A DNA stretch of 64,000 nucleotides, from the NCBI RefSeq assembly GCF_900637205.1, contig NZ_LR134355.1, forward strand, positions 4,712,001 to 4,776,000. Reading direction: 5' to 3'. Origin of the DNA: Mycolicibacterium chitae (GTDB taxonomy: Bacteria > Actinomycetota > Actinomycetes > Mycobacteriales > Mycobacteriaceae). Each line of letters begins with the position of its first letter. The first letter of the stretch is position 1. The translations under genes were made by a program, and so were the position numbers. The notes beneath the pieces were generated by a model that saw only the letters and a list, made by a program, of their open reading frames with translations, was not told the origin of the DNA and made no database searches. This document shows positions 34,301 through 41,825 of the stretch, piece after piece.

Positions 34301-34309
34301 GTCAAGACA

Positions 34310-35293
34310 TCAGCCGGCGCGGTGCGGCATCAGCGCATCCGGCGGGATGGCGCCGAAGCGACCGGCCTGGAAATCCTCGAGCGCCGTGATGACCTCCGAC
34401 TTCGAGTTCATCACGAACGGCCCGTAGTGGAACACCGGTTCGCGGATCGGACGACCACCCAACAGCAGCACCTCCAGCGCCGGGCGATGGGAGTCCTGAC
34501 CGCAGTCGGCGGCGACGGTGATCCGGTCACCGGGCCCGAGGACCGCGAGTTGGCCCTGCTGAATGGGGTGCCGCACCGGCCCCACCGATCCCCGGCCCGA
34601 CAGCACGTACACCAGCGCGTTGAAGTCCCGGCTCCACGGGGCGTTCAGCTCCGCGCCGGGCTCAACGGTGGCGTGCGCCAACGTGATCGGGGTGTGCGTG
34701 GCACCAGGACCGCGCTGCACCCCGTCAGCGGTGTCGAACTCCCCGGCGATCACCCGCAGCAGCGCGCCGCCGTCGGACGACGACAGCAGTCGCACCTCGC
34801 CACCCTCGATGGACTGGTAGCGGGGCGCGGCGAACTTGTCCGCGCGGGGCAGGTTCACCCACAGCTGGATGCCATGGAAGGCGCCGCCGCTCTCGACGAG
34901 TTCGGCCGGCGGCGTCTCGATGTGCAGGATGCCCGATCCGGCGGTCATCCACTGGGTAGCGCCGTCGGAGATCAACCCGCCGCCGCCGTGCGAATCCTGG
35001 TGCGCGAAGCGGCCGTCGATCATGTAGGTGACCGTCTCGAAGCCGCGGTGCGGGTGCCAGTCGGTGCCCCGCGGTTCGCCGGGCTGGTATTCGATCTCAC
35101 CCATCTGGTCCATGTGCACGAACGGGTCCAGGTCCGCCGCGCTGACCCCGGCGAACGCGCGGACGACGGGAAAGCCCTCGCCCTCGTAGCCGCGGGGGCC
35201 GGTGGTGATGGAGCGCACCGGGCGCTCGGTGTCGTCGGCCGCCGGTGGGCGGACCCGCGACAGGGTCAATGTGTCTGCGGTGACTGCGGGCAT
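34310..35293 (-). CDS. pirin family protein
   Basis: 327 residues, bicupin. The N-terminal pirin domain has the metal-binding pattern VHMDQMGEIEYQPGEPRGTDWHPHRGFETVTYMIDG, with His residues in DWHPHRG and the HQDSHGGGG segment, and ITAGSGILHIE-like ending (TAGSGILHIETPP). The C-terminal cupin is degenerate, as is normal. Some pirins are quercetinases and others act on transcription, so the role is open. ATG 35293 follows GGAGGT. The gene lies upstream of R2lox on the same strand, with 57 bases between. Confidence 0.9.
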   Translation of the reverse strand: MPAVTADTLTLSRVRPPAADDTERPVRSITTGPRGYEGEGFPVVRAFAGVSAADLDPFVHMDQMGEIEYQPGEPRGTDWHPHRGFETVTYMIDGRFAHQDSHGGGGLISDGATQWMTAGSGILHIETPPAELVESGGAFHGIQLWVNLPRADKFAAPRYQSIEGGEVRLLSSSDGGALLRVIAGEFDTADGVQRGPGATHTPITLAHATVEPGAELNAPWSRDFNALVYVLSGRGSVGPVRHPIQQGQLAVLGPGDRITVAADCGQDSHRPALEVLLLGGRPIREPVFHYGPFVMNSKSEVITALEDFQAGRFGAIPPDALMPHRAG

Positions 35294-35361
35294 TGGGCAC
35301 CTCCATTTGTCAGAGTCACCCGGTATAACCGGACCACAGTCCGATTATTCCCCCGGCGCGG

Positions 35362-37038
35362 TCAGCCCAACACGTCGAGCGCCGCGGCCCGGGCCCCGGC
35401 GGCGTCGGCGGTACCGAGCACCGCCTCGGCGGCGCGGCGGCACTGCTCGAGGGTCACCGTCGACAGCTTGGCCCCCACCGCGGTGACCGCCGCCGCGGCC
35501 GCCGACAGCGAGGTGATGCCCATGCCCACCAGCACGCAGGCCAGCAGCGGGTCGGCCGCCGCCTCGCCGCAGACCCCCACCGGCTTGTCCACCGCCACCC
35601 CGGCCTTGGCCGTCATCGCCACCAGCGCCAGCACGCCGGGCTGCCAGGGGTCGGTCAGGGTCGCGAGTTCGGCCGACATCCGATCGGCGGCCATCGTGTA
35701 CTGCGCCAGGTCGTTGGTCCCGATCGACAGAAAGTCGACGTGTTCGAGGATCCGGTCGGCCAGCAGCGCCGCGGCGGGCACCTCGATCATCACGCCCGGG
35801 GTCAGGCCGTGCGCACGCACCTTGCCCGCGAAGTCACGGGCCTCCTCGGGGGTGGCGATCATGGGCGCCATCACCCACGGCGCATTGCCGGTCTGCTCGG
35901 CGGCCGCCGCGATCCCGGCGAGCTGGTTGTCCAGCAGCGCGGGGTTGCCGAACGACACCCGAATCCCGCGCACGCCCAGCGCCGGGTTGGCCTCGTCGGG
36001 ACTGTTGGCGAACTTCAGCGGCTTGTCGGAGCCGGCGTCCAGGGTCCGGACCACCACCTTGTGCTCCGAGAACGCCTGCAGCACTTCGCCGTAGATCCGG
36101 GCCTGCTCCTCCACCGAGGGCTCGGTGTCGGAGTTGAGGAAACACAGTTCGGTCCGGAACAGCCCAATGCCCTCGGCCGGCGTCTCGCGGGCGGCCCGCG
36201 CGCCCGCGCCGTCCTGCACGTTGGCCAGCACCGCCACGGGATGCCCGTCGGCCGTGGCGCCGGGGCCGGTCCAGTTCGCCATGGCCGCGGCGGCCTCCGC
36301 GGCGCGCGCCACCGCGGCCACGGCCTCCGCGGTGTCGGGGTCGACGGTGAGGCTGCCCCGGGTGCCGTCGATCAGCATCAACCGGCCGGCGTCGACGTCG
36401 TCGAGGCCCGTCACCGCCACCACGCACGGGATGCCCAGCTGCCGGGCGATGATCGCGGTGTGGCTCGTGGGCCCGCCCAGCGAGGTCGCCAGCCCCACGA
36501 TCAGCGCGGGGTCCAGCCCCGCGGTGTCGGCCGGGGCGAGATCCTCGGCGCACAGGATCGACGGCACGTCGGGCACCGGCACCCCGGGTTCGGGCAACCC
36601 GGCCAGCTCGGCGACCACCCGGTCCCGGATGTCGCGCAGGTCGGTGACCCGCTCGGCCATCAATCCGCCCATCTTGGTGAACATCTCGACGAACTGCTCG
36701 ACGGCCTCGGCGGTGGCGCGGATCGCGGGAGTGCCCTCGCCGATGCGTTTCTCGGCCGCGCCCAGCCAGGCGCGGTCGGTGGCCAGTTGCGCGGTGGCGC
36801 CCAGCACCTCCGACGCGGCCCCGGTGGCGTGCGCGGCGCGTTCCCGCAGCCGTTCGGCCACGGCCGTCGCCGCGGCACCGAAGCGGGCGGTCTCGTCGGG
36901 GCGATCGGCCTCAGCCACCGCGCCGGGTGTGGACAGGTCCTCGGGGGCGGGCGGGCGCCCGGGCCGGATCACCGGGGCGTAGGCGACGCCGGGGACCACG
37001 GGCACACCGGAGAGCGCGGCAGGAGTCGTGGGAGTCAT
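35362..37038 (-). CDS. ptsI: PTS enzyme I
   Basis: 558 residues. It takes phosphate from phosphoenolpyruvate and passes it to HPr. The active histidine is His193 in GGPTSHTAIIARQ; the PEP-binding barrel carries FRTELCFLNSDTEPS, DAGSDKPLKF, the VMIEVPAAALLAD segment, DFLSIGTNDLAQYTMAADR and the catalytic Cys region VGVCGEAAADP. It is divergent from fruR and the rest of the fructose PTS; phased CAACACA repeats in the shared upstream region suggest joint control by FruR. In M. tuberculosis no such system is present, as I recall. Confidence 0.95.
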   Translation of the reverse strand: MTPTTPAALSGVPVVPGVAYAPVIRPGRPPAPEDLSTPGAVAEADRPDETARFGAAATAVAERLRERAAHATGAASEVLGATAQLATDRAWLGAAEKRIGEGTPAIRATAEAVEQFVEMFTKMGGLMAERVTDLRDIRDRVVAELAGLPEPGVPVPDVPSILCAEDLAPADTAGLDPALIVGLATSLGGPTSHTAIIARQLGIPCVVAVTGLDDVDAGRLMLIDGTRGSLTVDPDTAEAVAAVARAAEAAAAMANWTGPGATADGHPVAVLANVQDGAGARAARETPAEGIGLFRTELCFLNSDTEPSVEEQARIYGEVLQAFSEHKVVVRTLDAGSDKPLKFANSPDEANPALGVRGIRVSFGNPALLDNQLAGIAAAAEQTGNAPWVMAPMIATPEEARDFAGKVRAHGLTPGVMIEVPAAALLADRILEHVDFLSIGTNDLAQYTMAADRMSAELATLTDPWQPGVLALVAMTAKAGVAVDKPVGVCGEAAADPLLACVLVGMGITSLSAAAAAVTAVGAKLSTVTLEQCRRAAEAVLGTADAAGARAAALDVLG

Positions 37039-37061
37039 GTGAACCAGGTTACATCGAACCG

Positions 37062-37105
37062 TTGACAATTCAACACAAATAGGCGTAAAACAACACATAA
37101 CAACA
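37062..37105. promoter_or_regulatory. ptsI-fruR control region with phased CAACACA repeats
   Basis: CAACACA occurs at 37071-37077 and 37091-37097, 20 bases apart, with CAACA again at 37101, 10 bases on. DeoR-type regulators often bind direct repeats on one helix face. TTGACA (37062-37067) and TAAAAC (37086-37091) form a plausible plus-strand promoter with an 18-base spacer, covered by the repeats. Confidence 0.5.
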
Positions 37106-37155
37106 TCGGTACCGCGACAGCCTCCGGGCATCCCCACCGAACGGCTGCCCCAAAC

Positions 37156-37209
37156 CTAGCTCCCACCCCCGCCCGCCGTCCGCTAGTTCCCACCCCCGCC
37201 CGCCGTCCC
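37156..37209. repeat. two-copy 27-bp tandem repeat in the fruR leader
   Basis: Two adjacent 27-base copies, starting CTAGCTCCCACCCCC at 37156 and CTAGTTCCCACCCCC at 37183, differ at only one or two positions. They lie just upstream of the fruR ribosome-binding site. Confidence 0.75.
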
Positions 37210-37226
37210 AGTCCTTGGAGCCCGAC

Positions 37227-37994
37227 GTGTATCCAGAGGAACGTCAGCAAGCCATCGCCTCGCTGGTGATCGCGCGCGGCCGGGCCTCGGTGACCGAACT
37301 GGCCGAGACCTACGCGGTCACCACCGAGACCGTGCGCCGCGACCTGGCGGCCCTGGACCGCGCCGGGTTGGTGCGTCGCGTGCACGGCGGCGCGGTGCCG
37401 GTGCGCGCGCTGCACGTCGTCGAACCCGGAGTGGCCGAGCGGGAGGGCACCCGCGCGGGCCACAAGGACGCCATCGCCGCGGCCGCCGTCGAGTTCTTCC
37501 CGCTGGCCGGCGCCAGCGTGCTGTTCGACGCCGGCACCACCACCGCGCGCATCGCCGCCCGCCTGCCCGCCGACCGCGAACTGGCGGTGGTCACCAACTC
37601 GGTGCCGATCGCCGCCCGGCTGGCCACCATTCCGGCGCTGAGCCTGCACCTGCTCGGCGGACGCGTGCGCGGGGTGACCCAGGCCGCCGTCGGCGAACCG
37701 GTGCTGCGCACCCTGGACTCGCTGCGGGTCGACATCGCGTTCATCGGCACCAACGGCATCAGCGTCGGCCACGGCCTGTCCACCCCGGACAGCGAGGAGG
37801 CCGCCGTCAAGCGCGCCATGGTGACGTGCGCGAGTTACGTTGTGGTGGCCGCCGATTCGTCCAAGATCGGACGTGAGGACTTCATCAGCTTCGCCGCCCT
37901 GGACAAGGTCGACACGGTGATCACCGACGACGAGATCAGCGACGTGGACCGCGAGGCGCTGACCCAACACGGAGTAGAGGTGGTAGTGGCATGA
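37227..37994 (+). CDS. fruR: DeoR-family regulator of the fructose PTS
   Basis: 255 residues. The N-terminal DeoR helix-turn-helix is complete (ERQQAIASLVIARGRASVTELAETYAVTTETVRRDLAAL), followed by the RVHGGAV signature and a sugar-phosphate-isomerase-like effector domain (DAGTTTARIAARL; IGTNGIS; LSTPDSEEAAVKRAM). I chose GTG 37227 because GGAG lies seven bases upstream; a TTG 12 bases earlier is unlikely. Its stop overlaps the fruK start (ATGA). It probably represses fruRKA-ptsH and ptsI until fructose 1-phosphate accumulates. Confidence 0.9.
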   Translation: MYPEERQQAIASLVIARGRASVTELAETYAVTTETVRRDLAALDRAGLVRRVHGGAVPVRALHVVEPGVAEREGTRAGHKDAIAAAAVEFFPLAGASVLFDAGTTTARIAARLPADRELAVVTNSVPIAARLATIPALSLHLLGGRVRGVTQAAVGEPVLRTLDSLRVDIAFIGTNGISVGHGLSTPDSEEAAVKRAMVTCASYVVVAADSSKIGREDFISFAALDKVDTVITDDEISDVDREALTQHGVEVVVA

Positions 37995-38977
37995 AACCCC
38001 GCAACCCGGTCGTCGTCACCGTGACGCCGAATCCGAGCATCGACCGCACCATCGCACTCGGCGGCCCCCTGACCCGCGGCGCGGTGCACCGCGTGCAGTC
38101 CGTGTCCGACGAACCCGGCGGCAAGGGCGTCAACGTGGCCCGGGTGCTGACGCTGGCCGGCATCGACGCCTGCGCGGTACTGCCGGCCCGGTCCGACGAT
38201 CCGTTCCTGTCGGTGCTCAGCCCCACCGGCGTCGGCTACTCGGCGGTCCCGGTCACCGGCACCGTGCGCACCAACATCGCTGTCACCGAGAACGACGGCA
38301 CGACAACGAAACTCAACGAACCCGGCGCCGAGCTGGATGCGGCCTCGATCGCGGCCCTGACCGACGCCGTCGTCGGCCAGGCCGCCGGTGCGCACTGGGT
38401 GGTGATGTCGGGATCGCTGCCGCCCGGGGTCCCCGACGACTGGTACGCCGAGGTGGTGGCGCTGCTGCGCGAGTTGCCGTGCAAGGTCGCCGTCGACACC
38501 TCCGAGGGGCCGTTGGCGGCGCTGGCCGCCGGCTTCGAGCGCGCCGCCCCGGATCTGATCAAGCCCAACTCCGAGGAACTGGCCAGCCTGTCCGGCGCCG
38601 ACCCTGCCGCGCTGGAACAGTCTGTGCAACAGGGTGATCCCGAGCCCGTCGTGGCGGCCGCCACCGCGTTGATGGACCGCGGCGTGGGTGCGGTGCTGGC
38701 CACCCTGGGGGCCGCGGGGGCGGTCCTGATCAACGGTACCGGCGCGTGGATGGCCGCGGCCCCGCCGATCACGCCGCGCAGCACCGTCGGCGCCGGCGAC
38801 TCCTCGCTGGCGGGCTACGTCCGCGCGGCCATCGGTGGCGCCGAGGAGCCCCGCCGACTGCAGATGGCGGTGGCCTACGGCAGCGCGGCGGCCGCGCTGC
38901 CCGGTTCGGCGCTGCCCTCGCCCCGACAGATCGACCTCGACGCCGTGCAGGTGGTCTCCATCGCCCCCGACCGCTGA
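37991..38977 (+). CDS. fruK: 1-phosphofructokinase
   Basis: 328 residues, PfkB/ribokinase family. Motifs: TPNPSIDRTI near the N-terminus, DEPGGKGVNVARVL (sugar-binding, residues about 37-50), IKPNSEEL and the catalytic signature TVGAGDSSLAGYV near the C-terminus. It phosphorylates fructose 1-phosphate, the product of the FruA transporter, to fructose 1,6-bisphosphate. ATG overlaps the fruR stop, so both are co-translated; fruA follows 54 bases downstream. Confidence 0.95.
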   Translation: MKPRNPVVVTVTPNPSIDRTIALGGPLTRGAVHRVQSVSDEPGGKGVNVARVLTLAGIDACAVLPARSDDPFLSVLSPTGVGYSAVPVTGTVRTNIAVTENDGTTTKLNEPGAELDAASIAALTDAVVGQAAGAHWVVMSGSLPPGVPDDWYAEVVALLRELPCKVAVDTSEGPLAALAAGFERAAPDLIKPNSEELASLSGADPAALEQSVQQGDPEPVVAAATALMDRGVGAVLATLGAAGAVLINGTGAWMAAAPPITPRSTVGAGDSSLAGYVRAAIGGAEEPRRLQMAVAYGSAAAALPGSALPSPRQIDLDAVQVVSIAPDR

Positions 38978-39031
38978 GCCGACATTCGCCGATCGCCAAC
39001 GCCGACGAGCCCTTCCGACAAAGGTGAAGCC

Positions 39032-41047
39032 ATGACGAACCCGCCCATCACCACCGCAGATCTGGTGCTGCTCGACGTCGACGCCGGAGCCGCCAAGGAC
39101 GACGTCATCGCGCGACTGGCCGGCACGCTCGCCGAGGCCGGCCGCGCCACCGACGTCGACGGCCTGGTCGGTGCGACGATGGCCCGCGAAGCCCAGTCCG
39201 CGACCGGACTGCCCGGCGGCATCGCCATCCCGCACTGCCGCTCCCCCTACGTCGACGCGCCCACCATCGGCTTCGCGCGGCTGGCCCCGCCGGTGGACTT
39301 CGGGGCCCCGGACGGCCCGGCCGACCTGGTGTTCCTGATCGCCGCCCCGGACGCCGGCGGCGCCGAGCACATGAAGCTGCTGTCCAGCCTGGCCCGCGCC
39401 CTGGTGCGACCGGAGTTCGTCGCGTCGCTTCGCTCGGCGGCCACGGCCGACGAGATCGTGGCGCTGGTCGATTCCACGGTGAACCCCGCCCCGGCCGAGC
39501 CCGCCAAGCCCGCCACCGAACCCGAACCCGAGGCCGCCCCCGCGAAGAAGACCATCGCGGCAATCACGGCCTGCCCCACCGGGATCGCGCACACCTACAT
39601 GGCCGCCGATGCGCTCAAGCTGGCCGCCGAGCGCGCCGGCGTCGACATCGTCGTCGAGACCCAGGGATCCTCCGGCAGCACCCCGATGGGCGCGTCGACC
39701 ATCTCCGGCGCGGACGCGGTCATCTTCGCCACCGACGTCGGGGTCAAAGATCGCGGCCGCTTCGCCGGCAAACCGGTGATCGCCTCCGGGGTCAAGCGCG
39801 CGATCAACGAACCCGACGCCATGATCGCCGAGGCGATCGCCGCCGCCGACAACCCGAGCGCCGCCCGCGTCGATGGCGACGGCGCCGGGGCCGGAGACTC
39901 CGACACCGAGGGCTCCGCGGACGTCGGCTGGGGCACCCGCACCCGGCAGATCCTGCTCACCGGCGTGAGCTACATGATCCCGTTCGTCGCGGCCGGCGGC
40001 CTGCTGATCGCGCTGGGCTTCCTGTTCGCCGGCTACGACATCGCCAACCCGCCCGAGGGTTTCGACACCTCGCTGGGCAACCTGATCGCGCTGGAGAACA
40101 CGCTGACCAACCTGCCGCCCGGCGGCATCATGCAGTACCTGGGGGCGGTGCTGTACACCCTCGGCGGCCTGGCGTTCGGCTTCCTGATCCCCGCGCTGGC
40201 CGGCTACATCGCGTTCGCCATCGCCGACCGGCCCGGCCTGGCGCCGGGCTTCACCGCCGGCGCGGTCGCCATCTTCATCGACGGCGGCTTCATCGGCGGC
40301 ATCGTCGGCGGGCTGATCGCCGGGTTCGCCGCGCTGTGGATCAGCCGGATCAACGTGCCGCAGTGGTTCCGCGGCCTGATGCCCGTCGTCATCATCCCGC
40401 TGTTCGCCTCGCTGATCGTCGGCCTGCTGATGTTCCTGCTGCTCGGGCGGCCGCTGGCGGCCATCCAGGAGGGCCTGACCAGCTGGCTGCGCGGCATGAC
40501 CGGGACCTCGGTGATCATCCTCGGGGTGATCCTGGGCCTGATGATGTGCTTCGACCTGGGCGGCCCGGTCAACAAGGCGGCCTACGCGTTCGCCACCGTC
40601 GGCCTCAACGTCGCCGACCCGTCGTCGCTGCGGATCATGGCGGCCGTGATGGCCGCGGGCATGGTGCCGCCGCTGGCGATGGCGCTGGCCACCACGCTGC
40701 GGCCGCGGCTGTTCAGCGAGCCCGAGCGGGAAAATGGTCGCGCCGCATGGCTGTTGGGCGCCTCGTTCATCTCCGAGGGCGCCATCCCGTTCGCGGCCGC
40801 CGACCCGCTGCGCGTGATCCCGTCGATGATGGCCGGCGGCGCGGTGACCGGCGCGCTGATCATGGCGTTCGACGTGACGCTGCGCGCCCCGCACGGCGGC
40901 ATCTTCGTGTTCTTCGCGATCGGCAACCTGCTGTGGTTCATCGTCGCGCTGGTCGCCGGGACCGTCGTCGGGGCCCTGGCGGTGGTCACCGCCAAGCAGT
41001 TCTCCGCGCCCAAACCGCTCCCCCAAACCCAACTTTCGGCCGCCTAG
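39032..41047 (+). CDS. fruA: fructose PTS EIIABC permease
   Basis: 671 residues with all three fructose-type domains in one chain. EIIA occupies residues 1 to about 150, with phospho-His68 (GGIAIPHCRSP). EIIB spans about residues 175-275, with phospho-Cys181 (AITACPTGIAH). EIIC covers about residues 305-665 with eight or more membrane helices. It imports fructose and phosphorylates it at position 1. The ribosome-binding site is AAAGG. HPr, encoded 59 bases downstream, is its phosphate donor. Confidence 0.96.
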   Translation: MTNPPITTADLVLLDVDAGAAKDDVIARLAGTLAEAGRATDVDGLVGATMAREAQSATGLPGGIAIPHCRSPYVDAPTIGFARLAPPVDFGAPDGPADLVFLIAAPDAGGAEHMKLLSSLARALVRPEFVASLRSAATADEIVALVDSTVNPAPAEPAKPATEPEPEAAPAKKTIAAITACPTGIAHTYMAADALKLAAERAGVDIVVETQGSSGSTPMGASTISGADAVIFATDVGVKDRGRFAGKPVIASGVKRAINEPDAMIAEAIAAADNPSAARVDGDGAGAGDSDTEGSADVGWGTRTRQILLTGVSYMIPFVAAGGLLIALGFLFAGYDIANPPEGFDTSLGNLIALENTLTNLPPGGIMQYLGAVLYTLGGLAFGFLIPALAGYIAFAIADRPGLAPGFTAGAVAIFIDGGFIGGIVGGLIAGFAALWISRINVPQWFRGLMPVVIIPLFASLIVGLLMFLLLGRPLAAIQEGLTSWLRGMTGTSVIILGVILGLMMCFDLGGPVNKAAYAFATVGLNVADPSSLRIMAAVMAAGMVPPLAMALATTLRPRLFSEPERENGRAAWLLGASFISEGAIPFAAADPLRVIPSMMAGGAVTGALIMAFDVTLRAPHGGIFVFFAIGNLLWFIVALVAGTVVGALAVVTAKQFSAPKPLPQTQLSAA

Positions 41048-41106
41048 TTCGAGTAGAAATCTCCATAAGGGCGATTTCGGCACAACCCACGAAGGAGCAC
41101 ACCCGC

Positions 41107-41364
41107 ATGCACAGCAAGACCGTGACCGTCGGATCCGCCGTCGGCCTGCACGCCCGGCCCGCCGCCATCATTTCCGAGGCCGTCGTGAATGCCGGTGTGC
41201 CCGTGACGCTGTCGATGGACGGCGGCGAACCGGTGGACGCCGGGTCCGCGCTGATGATCATGACGCTGGGCGCGGGCAAGGGCGCGTCGGTGACCGTGGC
41301 CTCCGAGGACGAGGCCGCGCTGAACACCATCGCCGACCTGGTCGAGCAGGACCTGGACGCTTAA
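41107..41364 (+). CDS. ptsH: phosphocarrier protein HPr
   Basis: 85 residues, the usual HPr size. The active histidine is His15 in GLHARPAA. Ser47, in GSALMIMTLGAGKG, is at the place of the regulatory Ser46, but the preceding residues (VDAG) differ from the NLKS motif recognised by HPr kinase in Firmicutes. GAAGGAG lies before ATG 41107. It shuttles phosphate from enzyme I to FruA. Its end overlaps the convergent deazaflavin-dependent gene by four bases. Confidence 0.95.
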   Translation: MHSKTVTVGSAVGLHARPAAIISEAVVNAGVPVTLSMDGGEPVDAGSALMIMTLGAGKGASVTVASEDEAALNTIADLVEQDLDA

Positions 41365-41801
41365 GCGCGCTCGCAGATCAGCAACGGGATCTCGCGGTCG
41401 GTGTTGCGCTGATAGCCGGCGTAGCCGCGGTAGGTCTTGACCACCTGCGGCCACAGTTCGGCGCGTTCGGCGGTCGTGGCCGCGCGGGCCCGCATCGGCA
41501 CCTGCGTGCCGTCGACGGTCAGCGTGACGTCCGGATGGGCCAGCGCGTTCTTGTACCAGTCCGGGTGGTCCTGATGGCCGCCCTTGGAGGCGACGAGCAC
41601 GATGCGGCGCTCGTCGTGGATGGGGCTGGTCAGCAGGTTGGCGTACGGCTTGCCCGATTTGCGCCCGACGGTGTGCAGTTCGACGGTGCGCATGCCCATC
41701 AGCGTGCGGGGGAACCGCCCGCCGGTGAGCGCCAGCAGCGCTCGATGCCCGTTCTCGAGTACCCAGGCGCCGGCCTCGGCGACGCGATCGGATTTACGCA
41801 T
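41361..41801 (-). CDS. deazaflavin (F420)-dependent nitroreductase-family protein
   Basis: 146 residues of the Ddn-like F420-dependent family, with MRTVELHTVGRKSGKPYANLLTSPIHDERRIVLVASKGGHQDHPDWYKNALAHPDV as the characteristic core. These split-barrel proteins bind F420 and reduce quinones or other acceptors; the true substrate is unknown. It is convergent with ptsH (4-base overlap) and lies 24 bases downstream of the metal ATPase gene on the same strand. Confidence 0.88.
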   Translation of the reverse strand: MRKSDRVAEAGAWVLENGHRALLALTGGRFPRTLMGMRTVELHTVGRKSGKPYANLLTSPIHDERRIVLVASKGGHQDHPDWYKNALAHPDVTLTVDGTQVPMRARAATTAERAELWPQVVKTYRGYAGYQRNTDREIPLLICERA

Positions 41802-41825
41802 GTGATCCCCTCCTGGGGCACCACG

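Noticed and set aside
37835..41083. Very long minus-strand open frame (over 1000 codons) across the fructose PTS genes
   Set aside because: It is antisense to fruR, fruK and fruA, which have full family motifs; GC-rich codon use leaves the opposite strand open. Its product is low-complexity Arg/Gly/Asp-rich.
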